The position numbers and the translations under genes are program-made. The notes beneath the pieces were generated by a model. It searched no databases. It was given only the letters and a program-made list of their open reading frames with translations, and was not told the DNA's origin. From positions 3,596,001 through 3,660,000 of the forward strand of contig CBDCYF010000005.1 of assembly GCA_965224065.1 (NCBI GenBank): a stretch of DNA of 64,000 nt, in the 5' to 3' direction. Origin of the DNA: JAOTZA01 sp965224065. GTDB taxonomy: Bacteria > Acidobacteriota > Thermoanaerobaculia > Multivoradales > JAHEKO01. Below are positions 54,616-62,346 of the stretch, piece after piece; position 1 is the stretch's first letter, and each line of letters begins with the position of its first letter.

Positions 54616-57213
54616 ATGGTGGAGAATCCAGATCGAGGCGACCTGCGAGCCGTTCAAAGAGCTGTCGTGTTGGGGGCTACGGTGGCCCTCGCGCTGTGGT
54701 TGGCGCTGCCAGCCGGAGTGGCCGGCTCGCCGCCGGGCTCGCCCGACGGCGAGGACGATCCCGTCCTCTGGCCGGAGCGCCAGCGCGAGTTTCTTCTCGA
54801 CGGGGCGGGGTTCCTGCTGTCCCGCGAGGAGCGGGCCGAGTTGCTGGCTACGGCACCCGACGAGCGGCAGGCCTGGATCGATGCGTTTCTGGGCCGTGAT
54901 CCGGCGCCCGAGACGAAGGCCAATGAGCTGGAGCTGGCCATCGCATCGCGCCGGCGACTGGTTGAAGCCGACTTCCTCAGTTACCTCGACGATCGCGCGA
55001 GGGTGCTTTTTTTGCACGGTCCGCCGAGCGAAAAACACGTCATCGAGTGCGGGCAGACGTTCGAGCCCCTCGAGATCTGGCGCTACGGGGAAGAGGAAAT
55101 AAAACGCAGCCTGCTCTTCTACCGTGATGGTGAGGGGGGAATCTACCGGCTGTGGCGGCCGCTCGACTCCAAGCGGGTGCTCTACACACGCGAGATGGAA
55201 TATTGGCTGGAGCAGTGGGAGGAGATCCGGAAATTTACGTGGGTCAGGCGTTTTGACCTCCAGTCGTGTGAAGAGACCCCACTGGTGGACAACGCCACCG
55301 GGGTCGAGGCCCTCTACGGATTTCGCAAGCAGCGCCCGACCAACACTGAGATCGAGAGGTTCATCGCGCCGCCGAAAGACATCGCCCGCTGGGCGCTCGG
55401 CGTGCGCGAGGACGAAACCGGTACCACGGGTGAGCTGACGATTTCGGCCGTGGACATCCAGTTTCCCGACCGCGTCCGGCAGCGGATCGTCACCCGGCTC
55501 TTCTTGACCGTGCCACCCGAGGCCGAGCTGGGTGTCGAAGCACCCGACGAGGACTCGGATCCCGAGCACCGACTGACGGTGGAAGGGTTGGTCGAGCAGG
55601 AAGGAGATGTCTTTGAGGACTTCCGGGCGCGTTTTCGGTTGCCGGCCTCCGCAGAGGAACGGCAACCCATCGCTCTGGCGATCGAACGAGCCCTTCGGCC
55701 GGGGCGCGCGTATTTGCTCCGGCTTCGCGTCGTCGACGAGATCGGCGGCGGCCAGACGGTGATCGCGAATGGCATCCGGGTACCCGCCGAGCCCGAGGAG
55801 ATTGAAGAGTTGCCGGTGCCCGAGGATGTCATCGTCTCGATGGGTGAACGGTTGGCAGAAAATCGCCTCGCCGGCAGAGACAGCCTGTTGCTGGCGCCGC
55901 CCAACACCGATGTCATCCTCGGTGTCTGGCGGGCCGATACCCTGATCTCGGGCGAGAGCATCAAGAAGGTGGTCTTCTTGGTCGACGGCGAGCCCCAGCT
56001 CTCGAAGACCAAGCCGCCGTTCTCGGTCGAGCTGCGGCTGGCCGAGTACCCGCGCGAGCAGGTGATCCGGGCGGAGGGCTACGATTCCGAAGGCAACCTC
56101 GTGGCTTCGGATGAAGTCGTCCTCAACCAGCCGAGGGGGAGCTTCCGGGTCCGAATCGTCGAACCGCGCCGGGGCGCGAAGGCGAACGGTCCAACGACGG
56201 CCCGTGCCGAAATCGTGCTGCCCGAAGAGCGGCGTGTCGAAAAGGTCGAGTTCCATCTCGACAACGAGATGGTCGCCACCGTGACCAAGCCACCCTGGGA
56301 AGCCGAAGTAAACGTCCCGGAGAGCGCCGAGACCTCGTATCTGAGCGCGGTCGTGATCCTCGACGACGGCAGCCGCGCCGAAGACGTGCGTTTCTTGAAC
56401 GCGCCTCTCTATCTGGAAGAGGTGGACGTCGACCTGGTGGAGCTGATGACCACGGTGCTCGACTCCACGACTAACCGGCCGGTCTCCGGGCTGGAGCGGG
56501 AGAGCTTTCAGGTCTTCGAGGACGGCCGTCCGCAAGAGATCGATAAATTCGAGCTGGTCGAGGATCTGCCGCTGGCGCTCGGGATCGCGATCGATACCTC
56601 GGGCTCGATGGCTTCGTCGCTGGGCATCGCCAAGGAGGCGGCCAATGGCTTTCTTTCCAAGGTCATCACCAGCCGCGACCGCGTCTTCGCTCTGAGCTTC
56701 GCCGGCGAGCCGGTTCTGCTCATCCCACCGACCGACGATCTGCGGGCGATCGAGGCATCGCTAGAGGGCCTGCAGTCGGTTGGCTGGACCGCGCTTCACG
56801 ACGCGGTGGTCACCAGCCTCTACTACTTCCGCGCCACCCGCGGCCGGCGAGCGCTCATCCTGCTCTCCGACGGCGACGACACTTCGAGCTTCTACGCCTA
56901 CCGCGATGTTCTGGAATACGCGCGCCGGAGCGGCGTGGTGATCTATTCGATCGGGGTCGGGGTAGGAGCCAACGTGGGCCTCAGGCGCAAGCTCGGTTCG
57001 CTGGCGTCCGAGACCGGCGGGCGGGCCTTTTACATCAAGGGCATCGAGGAGCTGACCTCTGTCTACCGGCAGATCGAAGACGAGCTGCGCAGCCAGTATC
57101 TGCTGACCTATACCTCTGACAACACCGCCGACCGTGAGTCCTTCCGCGAGGTGGAGGTCAAGGTCAAAGGCGGTAGAATGAAAGCCCGCACCCTCCGCGG
57201 GTACTATCCTTAG
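54616..57213 (+). CDS. GWxTD and VWFA-related (acidobacterial type) surface protein
   Basis: A protein of about 865 aa with a signal-like helix (about 18-38). The N-terminal GWxTD-type domain (about 55-215) contains FLGRDPAPETKANELE and LHGPPSEKHVIECG. Middle domains are beta-rich Ig-like segments (for example VVFLVDGEPQLSKTKPPFSV and VEFHLDNEMVATVTKPPWEAEV, which repeat one pattern). The C-terminal VWFA domain (about 650-830) has an intact MIDAS site (DTSGSMASS, GWTALHDAV, LSDGDDTSS). Both domain types are named from Acidobacteriota, where they occur on exported proteins. It precedes two small genes that are probably co-transcribed. ATG 54616 or TTG 54613. Confidence 0.9.
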   Translation: MVENPDRGDLRAVQRAVVLGATVALALWLALPAGVAGSPPGSPDGEDDPVLWPERQREFLLDGAGFLLSREERAELLATAPDERQAWIDAFLGRDPAPETKANELELAIASRRRLVEADFLSYLDDRARVLFLHGPPSEKHVIECGQTFEPLEIWRYGEEEIKRSLLFYRDGEGGIYRLWRPLDSKRVLYTREMEYWLEQWEEIRKFTWVRRFDLQSCEETPLVDNATGVEALYGFRKQRPTNTEIERFIAPPKDIARWALGVREDETGTTGELTISAVDIQFPDRVRQRIVTRLFLTVPPEAELGVEAPDEDSDPEHRLTVEGLVEQEGDVFEDFRARFRLPASAEERQPIALAIERALRPGRAYLLRLRVVDEIGGGQTVIANGIRVPAEPEEIEELPVPEDVIVSMGERLAENRLAGRDSLLLAPPNTDVILGVWRADTLISGESIKKVVFLVDGEPQLSKTKPPFSVELRLAEYPREQVIRAEGYDSEGNLVASDEVVLNQPRGSFRVRIVEPRRGAKANGPTTARAEIVLPEERRVEKVEFHLDNEMVATVTKPPWEAEVNVPESAETSYLSAVVILDDGSRAEDVRFLNAPLYLEEVDVDLVELMTTVLDSTTNRPVSGLERESFQVFEDGRPQEIDKFELVEDLPLALGIAIDTSGSMASSLGIAKEAANGFLSKVITSRDRVFALSFAGEPVLLIPPTDDLRAIEASLEGLQSVGWTALHDAVVTSLYYFRATRGRRALILLSDGDDTSSFYAYRDVLEYARRSGVVIYSIGVGVGANVGLRRKLGSLASETGGRAFYIKGIEELTSVYRQIEDELRSQYLLTYTSDNTADRESFREVEVKVKGGRMKARTLRGYYP

Positions 57214-57227
57214 CCTTCGCCTTATTG

Positions 57228-57989
57228 ATGTTTCTTTCGATCGAACCCCTACGCCCGGCGTGCTTCACACGCCGTAGCGTCGCGGCGGGCTTTGTGGCCT
57301 CGCTGTTGTGCTTTGCGGTCGTTCTTTCGGCGTCGGGGCCGCCCGACGAGAGGGCGTCGGACAGGGGTGCTCTGGTGATGGAGTTTCCTCGGTACAACAC
57401 CGAGTATCGGGGTCTGGTGGCCGAGCTTCAAGCGGTGGATGCGGGCGGACTGACCGTCGAGCTCACATCGCCCGAGCACGAGCTCACCGTTCTCGGCCAC
57501 CGACTGTCCCTGTGGGCCGGAAAAGACGGTCTCCACGACGCCCGGCTGGAAGCAACCTTTCGCGGCAGCGGAGAGCTCATCGCCGAGGTTCGCATGGGGT
57601 CATTTCCGGCCCGTCTGGACGACCGGGTGACCATTCTCGAGCAGAGCAAGATCGTCGACGCCGTGGTGCGGGTCGTACCCGATCCCGAGGGGTACATGGT
57701 CACCCTCGAGGAACGGCCCGACTCCGTCGATGTGGCGATCGAAAGCGAGCTGGCCGACGGGCTGGTGTCGCTCTGTGGTGGCTTCTCGCTTTTTCTCGGC
57801 AGCCGCGCCGCCTGCGATGGCTTGGAGACCTTGCTCAACAACCCCAGGGTGCCCATGCCGGAGCCGGGCACCGAGTTCCTGGTCCACCGGGACTACTTCA
57901 CCGAGGCCGAACGGGCACGGATCGATGGATTTCTCGGCTTCCCGACCGAAGGAACTGAGCGGCAAACTCCCAAAGAGGGACGAGTATGA
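57228..57989 (+). CDS. Hypothetical exported beta-rich protein
   Basis: A 253-aa protein with a signal peptide (about 15-38). ATG 57228 begins 14 bp after the VWFA protein stop. The mature part has regular beta-strand sequence (RGLVAELQAVDAGGLTVELTS, LTVLGHRLSLWAGKDGLHDAR, GELIAEVRMGS) but no motif I recognise. Two Cys (SLCGGFSLFLGSRAACDG) could form a disulfide. Gene order suggests a role with the GWxTD/VWFA protein. Confidence 0.75.
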   Translation: MFLSIEPLRPACFTRRSVAAGFVASLLCFAVVLSASGPPDERASDRGALVMEFPRYNTEYRGLVAELQAVDAGGLTVELTSPEHELTVLGHRLSLWAGKDGLHDARLEATFRGSGELIAEVRMGSFPARLDDRVTILEQSKIVDAVVRVVPDPEGYMVTLEERPDSVDVAIESELADGLVSLCGGFSLFLGSRAACDGLETLLNNPRVPMPEPGTEFLVHRDYFTEAERARIDGFLGFPTEGTERQTPKEGRV

Positions 57990-58354
57990 GTGAGAAGGGC
58001 GCCAAGCGGTTCGCGGGCCGGCTGGACCCGGCCAACTACTCCGGCGACGCGCAGGTTCACTTTGGGGTCTCGGCTCCGGGCGGCGAGCCGGAAGAGTGGT
58101 CGGGTTTCCCCGAAAGGCTCGTGGCGCGCCTCAACAACCTGGGTGTCGCCTACGAGCTCCATCACGTCTCGCTTCTCGATATCTACGACGACACGCGCTT
58201 CAACAGCACCCAGTGCCGGAAGCTCCGCGACGAGCTGGCCTTTCTCTCCGGAGTCGTCAAAGACCCGACGCTCACCGATCTGGTCAAGACCGTTCACGCC
58301 CTCGCGGGTCAGGTCTCCTCGACCGGCAGTCGTTTGGTCATCAGCGGGAACTGA
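57986..58354 (+). CDS. Hypothetical cytoplasmic protein
   Basis: A 122-aa protein, ATG 57986 overlapping the previous stop by ATGA. No signal peptide. Sequence: RFAGRLDPANYSGDAQVHFGVSAPG, then VARLNNLGVAYELHHVSLLDIYDDTRFN and a helical end. I do not recognise a family. Tight coupling to the exported neighbour indicates a shared function. Confidence 0.7.
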   Translation: MSEKGAKRFAGRLDPANYSGDAQVHFGVSAPGGEPEEWSGFPERLVARLNNLGVAYELHHVSLLDIYDDTRFNSTQCRKLRDELAFLSGVVKDPTLTDLVKTVHALAGQVSSTGSRLVISGN

Positions 58355-58375
58355 AGCGGCCGGCGTGGCCGGACG

Positions 58376-58404
58376 CCCGGGCCGGGGCAAGCCCGGCCCC
58401 TACA
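58376..58404. repeat. Copy of the GC-rich palindromic element
   Basis: The stretch GGGCCGGGGCAAGCCCGGCC followed by CCTACA is a diverged copy of the element at 53.3 kb. It lies 22 bp after the hypothetical protein stop and before the GNAT gene. Confidence 0.7.
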
Positions 58405-58448
58405 CGGCGAAGATCCTCCCGCCACCGGCTTATGATCTGGAGAGGCGA

Positions 58449-59000
58449 ATGGTGAACAATCGTCGCGATCTGACCCACAGACTCGCCACCATGGCGGACC
58501 TCGATGGTCTCGAGGCCCTGATGGACGCGTCGATCCGGGGGCTGATCGGAGCGTACTTCGACCGCGAGCACGTGGAGGCGTCGTTCGAGATCATGGGTGT
58601 CGATACGCAACTGATCCAGGACGGAACGTACTTTGCCGTAGAGAGTGACCACCGGCTTGCCGGTTGCGGAGGCTGGAGCCGGCGCGCCACACTCTTTGGC
58701 GGCGACCACTCGGCAGGCCGGGACGCCCGGCTCCTCGATCCGGCGACCGAGCCGGCCCGCATTCGGGCGATGTACACGCACCCGGACTATGCGCGGCGAG
58801 GTGTCGGGCGGTTGGTTCTGTCTCTGTGTGAAGCGGCGGCAGCCGAAGAGGGCTTTGGATCACTCGAGCTGGTGGCGACGGTGGCGGGTGAGCCCTTCTA
58901 TCGGGCCTGCGGGTTTTCGATCACCGAGAGAATCGACGTGCCGACCTCCAAGGGAGTCACGATTCCGTGTGCCCGTATGGTGAAGGCTATCCGCAAGTGA
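58449..59000 (+). CDS. GNAT family N-acetyltransferase
   Basis: A 183-aa acetyl-CoA-dependent acetyltransferase. The cofactor-binding motif A is MYTHPDYARRGVGRLVLSLCEAAA (R/Q-x-x-G-x-G/A form RRGVGR), and the C-terminal FYRACGFSITER is the usual motif B. The N-terminal ATMADLDGLEALMDASIRGL is typical of the fold. ATG 58449 is used, although a longer frame is open upstream. The substrate is unknown. Confidence 0.9.
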   Translation: MVNNRRDLTHRLATMADLDGLEALMDASIRGLIGAYFDREHVEASFEIMGVDTQLIQDGTYFAVESDHRLAGCGGWSRRATLFGGDHSAGRDARLLDPATEPARIRAMYTHPDYARRGVGRLVLSLCEAAAAEEGFGSLELVATVAGEPFYRACGFSITERIDVPTSKGVTIPCARMVKAIRK

Positions 59001-59036
59001 TGTTTCTTTTCCCCTCTCTGATTTTGATCGTCGCCG

Positions 59037-59081
59037 TTGTGAGATGAGTACAAAAGGCACACATTATGCTAATATGCCGTA
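59037..59081 (+). promoter_or_regulatory. AT-rich promoter/operator of the toxin-antitoxin pair
   Basis: TTGTGA at 59037-59042 and AT-rich ATTATGCTAATATG at 59063-59076 precede the toxin start. ATTA-TGC-TAAT is a small palindrome that a ribbon-helix-helix antitoxin could bind for autoregulation. The composition contrasts with the GC-rich surroundings. Confidence 0.4.
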
Positions 59082-59357
59082 GTGAAGTACTTCTCTTGGA
59101 ACGCGGAGAAGAACGACCAGCTACGTGCCGAGAGAGGAATTACCTTTGAGGAGATCGTCTTTCATATCGAACGCGGCGACATTCTGGACCTACTCGAACA
59201 CCCGAACCAGGACCGCTATGCAGGCCAGCGCGTTTTTGTAGTCGAGGTGAATGAATACGCTTACATCGTGCCGTTTGTCGAGGCGGAGACGGAGATTTTT
59301 TTGAAGACCATCATTCCGAGCCGGAAGGCAACTAAGAAGTATCTGGGAGACTCGTGA
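59082..59357 (+). CDS. BrnT/DUF4258-type toxin
   Basis: A 91-aa protein of the BrnT-like RelE-fold toxin group: YFSWNAEKNDQLRAERGITFEEIV at the N terminus, DLLEHPNQDRYAGQRVFVVEV in the middle and IIPSRKATKKYL at the end. Members are mRNA-cleaving toxins held inactive by the downstream antitoxin. Start GTG 59082. Its TGA overlaps the ATG of the antitoxin by one base. Base composition is lower in G+C than neighbours, which fits horizontal acquisition. Confidence 0.85.
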   Translation: MKYFSWNAEKNDQLRAERGITFEEIVFHIERGDILDLLEHPNQDRYAGQRVFVVEVNEYAYIVPFVEAETEIFLKTIIPSRKATKKYLGDS

Positions 59358-59635
59358 TGACGAAGCTGGACAAGGACGAGCGCGAGTTGTTGGAGGCGAT
59401 AGAAGCCGGCAAGCTGAAATCGGTTCGCCGAAAGAAGGGTGAGATTTCGCGCTACCGAGAGTACGCGAAGGCCACTTTCAAAAAGGATCGCCGGATCAAT
59501 ATCCGAATCTCGACAAAGGATCTCGAGGCGCTTCAAAAAAGAGCGCTGGAGGAGGGTATTCCCTACCAAACTCTGGTTTCCAGTGTTTTGCACAAGTATG
59601 TGTCCGGCCGGCTGGAAGAGCGTGGTCTCAGATAG
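59357..59635 (+). CDS. Ribbon-helix-helix (BrnA/CopG-like) antitoxin
   Basis: A 92-aa basic protein. The C-terminal part RRINIRISTKDLEALQKRA followed by YQTLVSSVLHKYVSGRL has the beta-strand plus two-helix pattern of ribbon-helix-helix repressors. The N-terminal ~45 residues would wrap the toxin. ATG 59357 overlaps the toxin stop, so the pair is translationally coupled. Toxin-first order is typical of BrnT/BrnA. Confidence 0.85.
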   Translation: MTKLDKDERELLEAIEAGKLKSVRRKKGEISRYREYAKATFKKDRRINIRISTKDLEALQKRALEEGIPYQTLVSSVLHKYVSGRLEERGLR

Positions 59636-59656
59636 TCAGCTTTGAGGTAGACCGCC

Positions 59657-60580
59657 ATGTCGATCCGACCCATCAAGCAACTGATCAAGGCCAAGCCCAC
59701 CATCGAGGGTGCGGGGGTTCACTTGAACCGCGCCTTCGGGTTTGGCAAGACTCGCGAGTTCGATCCGTTTCTGCTCCTGGATGACTTCCGCAACGAGCGC
59801 CCCGAGGACTATCTCGCCGGTTTTCCGTGGCACCCGCACCGCGGTATCGAGACCATCACCTATGTGCTTTCGGGAAGCGTCGATCACGCCGACAGCCTGG
59901 GCAACGCGGGAACGATCGGCGGCGGCGACGTCCAGTGGATGACCGCCGGGAGCGGCATCATTCATCAGGAGATGCCGCACGGCGACGCCGAGGGCCGTAT
60001 GCACGGCTTTCAGCTCTGGGCCAATCTGCCCTCGTCGCTCAAGATGACGCCACCGCGTTATCAGGAGATTCCCAGCGGTGGGATCCCCGAGGTGACCGAG
60101 GATGACGGCACCAAGATCCGGGTCATCTGCGGCGAGATCTGGGGCGCGCGGGGGCCGGTGGATGGAATTGCCGCCGACCCGCAATACATCGATGTCTCGG
60201 TGCCGCCCAACCGCCGGCGAAGCCTTCCGGTCGAGACCACGCGGCACGCCTTTGCCTATGTGTTTGCGGGCTCCGGCCGGTTTTGCAACGCATCGGGGCC
60301 GCTCGACGTCCCGACCGAGGGTATGGGCTGGGCCGACACTTCGCTCTCCGAGGAAGCCGACAACCGCTCGCTGGTGCTCTTCGATCGCGGTGACGAGGTG
60401 ACCGTCCAGGCGGGCGAGGAGGGGATCCGGTTTTTGCTGGTCTCGGGCAAGCCGCTCAAGGAGCCGGTGGCCTGGTACGGACCGATCGTGATGAACACGC
60501 AGGCGGAGCTTCGCCAAGCCTTCGAGGAGTACCAGGCCGGGACTTTTCTCAAGGAAGGCGACGCCAGAAGCGATCGCTGA
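59657..60580 (+). CDS. Pirin family protein
   Basis: A 307-aa bicupin. The metal site of the pirin N-terminal cupin is visible in FPWHPHRGIETITYVLSG and VQWMTAGSGIIHQEMP (His, His, His, Glu). Pirins include quercetinase-like dioxygenases and redox-dependent regulators; the role here is unknown. ATG 59657, with GAGGTAG 6 bases upstream. Confidence 0.94.
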   Translation: MSIRPIKQLIKAKPTIEGAGVHLNRAFGFGKTREFDPFLLLDDFRNERPEDYLAGFPWHPHRGIETITYVLSGSVDHADSLGNAGTIGGGDVQWMTAGSGIIHQEMPHGDAEGRMHGFQLWANLPSSLKMTPPRYQEIPSGGIPEVTEDDGTKIRVICGEIWGARGPVDGIAADPQYIDVSVPPNRRRSLPVETTRHAFAYVFAGSGRFCNASGPLDVPTEGMGWADTSLSEEADNRSLVLFDRGDEVTVQAGEEGIRFLLVSGKPLKEPVAWYGPIVMNTQAELRQAFEEYQAGTFLKEGDARSDR

Positions 60581-60586
60581 GCGTCG

Positions 60587-61204
60587 TTGCCGCCGGTGGA
60601 TTCGGTTGTTTTCGAGAACGGTCTCGGCGACTCGGACCGCGCACGGGCGGCCAATCTCTACTTCGAAGCGTTCCGGCAGAAGCTCGGCCCGATTCTCGGG
60701 GACGACGGGGAAGCCCTTCTGGCCGAGACTTTTTGTCTCGACCGGGCGATTGTCGCCAGACACGCCGGCGAAGTCGTGGGGCTGGCTGGGTTCCACTACG
60801 ACGGCCGCGCGTTGGTGGGCATCGAGTGGCCGGATCTGCGTCGCAGATACGGCTGGCTCGGCGGGGCGACGCGCGCCTTCTGGTTGTCGCTTTTCGAGCG
60901 GAAGCCCGCAGAGGGCGAGCTGTTGATGGACGGAATCGTGGTGGCCGCGTCGGGCCGCGGGCGGGGAGTCGGGTCCGAGCTCTTGCGGCGGATCGTGGAT
61001 GTCGCGCAAGGTCATGGCTGCACTCAGGTGCGTCTGGATGTAGTCGACACGAACCCAGGAGCCAGGCGGCTGTACGAGCGCCACGGGTTCGAGGCGGTCA
61101 AGACCGAATCGATCCCGTGGCTGCGGCGGAGGTTCGGTTTTGGCGCCTCGACGACGATGGTCCGGAAGATCCACCCGAAAAACGGGGACAGTCCCCTTTT
61201 TTAG
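60587..61204 (+). CDS. GNAT family N-acetyltransferase
   Basis: A 205-aa acetyltransferase. Acetyl-CoA motif GIVVAASGRGRGVGSELLRRI (RGRGVGS) and motif B VRLDVVDTNPGARRLYERHGF are clear. The start is TTG 60587 or GTG 60596. It overlaps the convergent GH88/GH105 gene by 4 bases. Substrate unknown. Confidence 0.9.
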   Translation: MPPVDSVVFENGLGDSDRARAANLYFEAFRQKLGPILGDDGEALLAETFCLDRAIVARHAGEVVGLAGFHYDGRALVGIEWPDLRRRYGWLGGATRAFWLSLFERKPAEGELLMDGIVVAASGRGRGVGSELLRRIVDVAQGHGCTQVRLDVVDTNPGARRLYERHGFEAVKTESIPWLRRRFGFGASTTMVRKIHPKNGDSPLF

Positions 61205-62346
61205 TCGAGCTCGATGACCTGGCTCGCGGCCAGCAGCCAGGCGCCGGCTCCGTACGGCGCAGTGTCGCGGCGCGATACCTTGCCGGGCTCGGAGGCGGGC
61301 CGTTGGACCCAGCCCAGCCGGCCTTCGCCGTCGATGTTGCGGTGCAGCCCGGACCAGGCGCGCCGGATTGCGGGGAGGTAGGTCTCACGGTGGAGAACGC
61401 CGTGGTTGACGCCCCAGGAGAGCGCGTAGCAAAAAAGCGCCGAACCGCTGCTCTCGCCGGGGGCACCGGAAGCCGTCGCCAGCAGGTCGGTGCGCCACAG
61501 CCCGTCGGCCGCTTGCAACGCCGCGATCCTCGAGGCCATCTGGGTGAACACCGCGAGGTAAAACGCGCGGCTGTCCCGCTCCTCGGGAAGCTCGTCGAGA
61601 AGCAGTGCCAATCCGGCAAGGACCCAGCCGTTGGCGCGTGACCAGAACACCTTGCCGTCGACGTCGTCGAACGCGTCCGGCCGTCCGGACAGGTAGCGAG
61701 AATCGCGGTAGAAGAGTCGCTCTTCCGGGTCGTAGAGCAGATCGTGGGCCTCGCGCCACTTGCGATCCAGAAAGTCGAGATAGCGGCTATCCCGTGTCAC
61801 CGTCGCCAGCTTCGCCACCGCGGGTGGTGACATAAACAGCGCGTCGGCCCACCAGTAGTCGATGGGCTGGTGCCGCTTGGGCCAGCCGGCGGGCTCCGCC
61901 ATCATTTGCTCGATGACTTTGCGAAAGGGCTCGGCCATCCGGGGTTCGTCGTGGAGACGCGCAAGCTCCACGTAAGTCTGGGCGATGACATGGTCATCGG
62001 CGTGGCGAAGCCGCGGCCCGGGAAGCCAGTTTTGCGCTTCCGCAATGCGAGTGACCTCTGCCAGGTACTCTGGGTCGCCGGTCGCATCGTAGGCCGCAGT
62101 CAGCCCGACCAGAAAGACCGCGTTGGTCCACTCCCGAGGGTCGCCCCGGAGATGGGCGAGTTGCCAGCCCGCGACTCTCCGGATCGCGGCTCGAATCTCG
62201 TCCTCTTGGGTGGGGACCGGGTACGGAACAGCCGCTGGTTCGGTTTTTGCCTGTCCGGTCTCGAACTGGCAGGCGCACAGGACGAGGAGACAGCCGGTGG
62301 CGGCGAGCGTGCGCCCCTTCAAGTCGAGACGCTCATGCGGTCTCAC
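61201..62346 (-). CDS. GH88/GH105-type unsaturated glycuronyl hydrolase (lipoprotein)
   Basis: A 381-aa exported lipoprotein (lipobox LCAC, Cys at about 26). The (alpha/alpha)6 barrel sequence matches unsaturated rhamnogalacturonyl or glucuronyl hydrolases: WTNAVFLVGLTAAYDATGD, RHADDHVIAQTYVELA (catalytic-region Asp), DYWWADALFMSPP (second Asp), FWSRANGWVLAGLA and GESSGSALFCYALSWGV. These enzymes remove the unsaturated sugar left by polysaccharide lyases. The start is GTG 62346, overlapping the TPR gene stop. The BNR_4 protein at 35.8 kb is a possible upstream lyase. Confidence 0.88.
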   Translation of the reverse strand: MRPHERLDLKGRTLAATGCLLVLCACQFETGQAKTEPAAVPYPVPTQEDEIRAAIRRVAGWQLAHLRGDPREWTNAVFLVGLTAAYDATGDPEYLAEVTRIAEAQNWLPGPRLRHADDHVIAQTYVELARLHDEPRMAEPFRKVIEQMMAEPAGWPKRHQPIDYWWADALFMSPPAVAKLATVTRDSRYLDFLDRKWREAHDLLYDPEERLFYRDSRYLSGRPDAFDDVDGKVFWSRANGWVLAGLALLLDELPEERDSRAFYLAVFTQMASRIAALQAADGLWRTDLLATASGAPGESSGSALFCYALSWGVNHGVLHRETYLPAIRRAWSGLHRNIDGEGRLGWVQRPASEPGKVSRRDTAPYGAGAWLLAASQVIELD

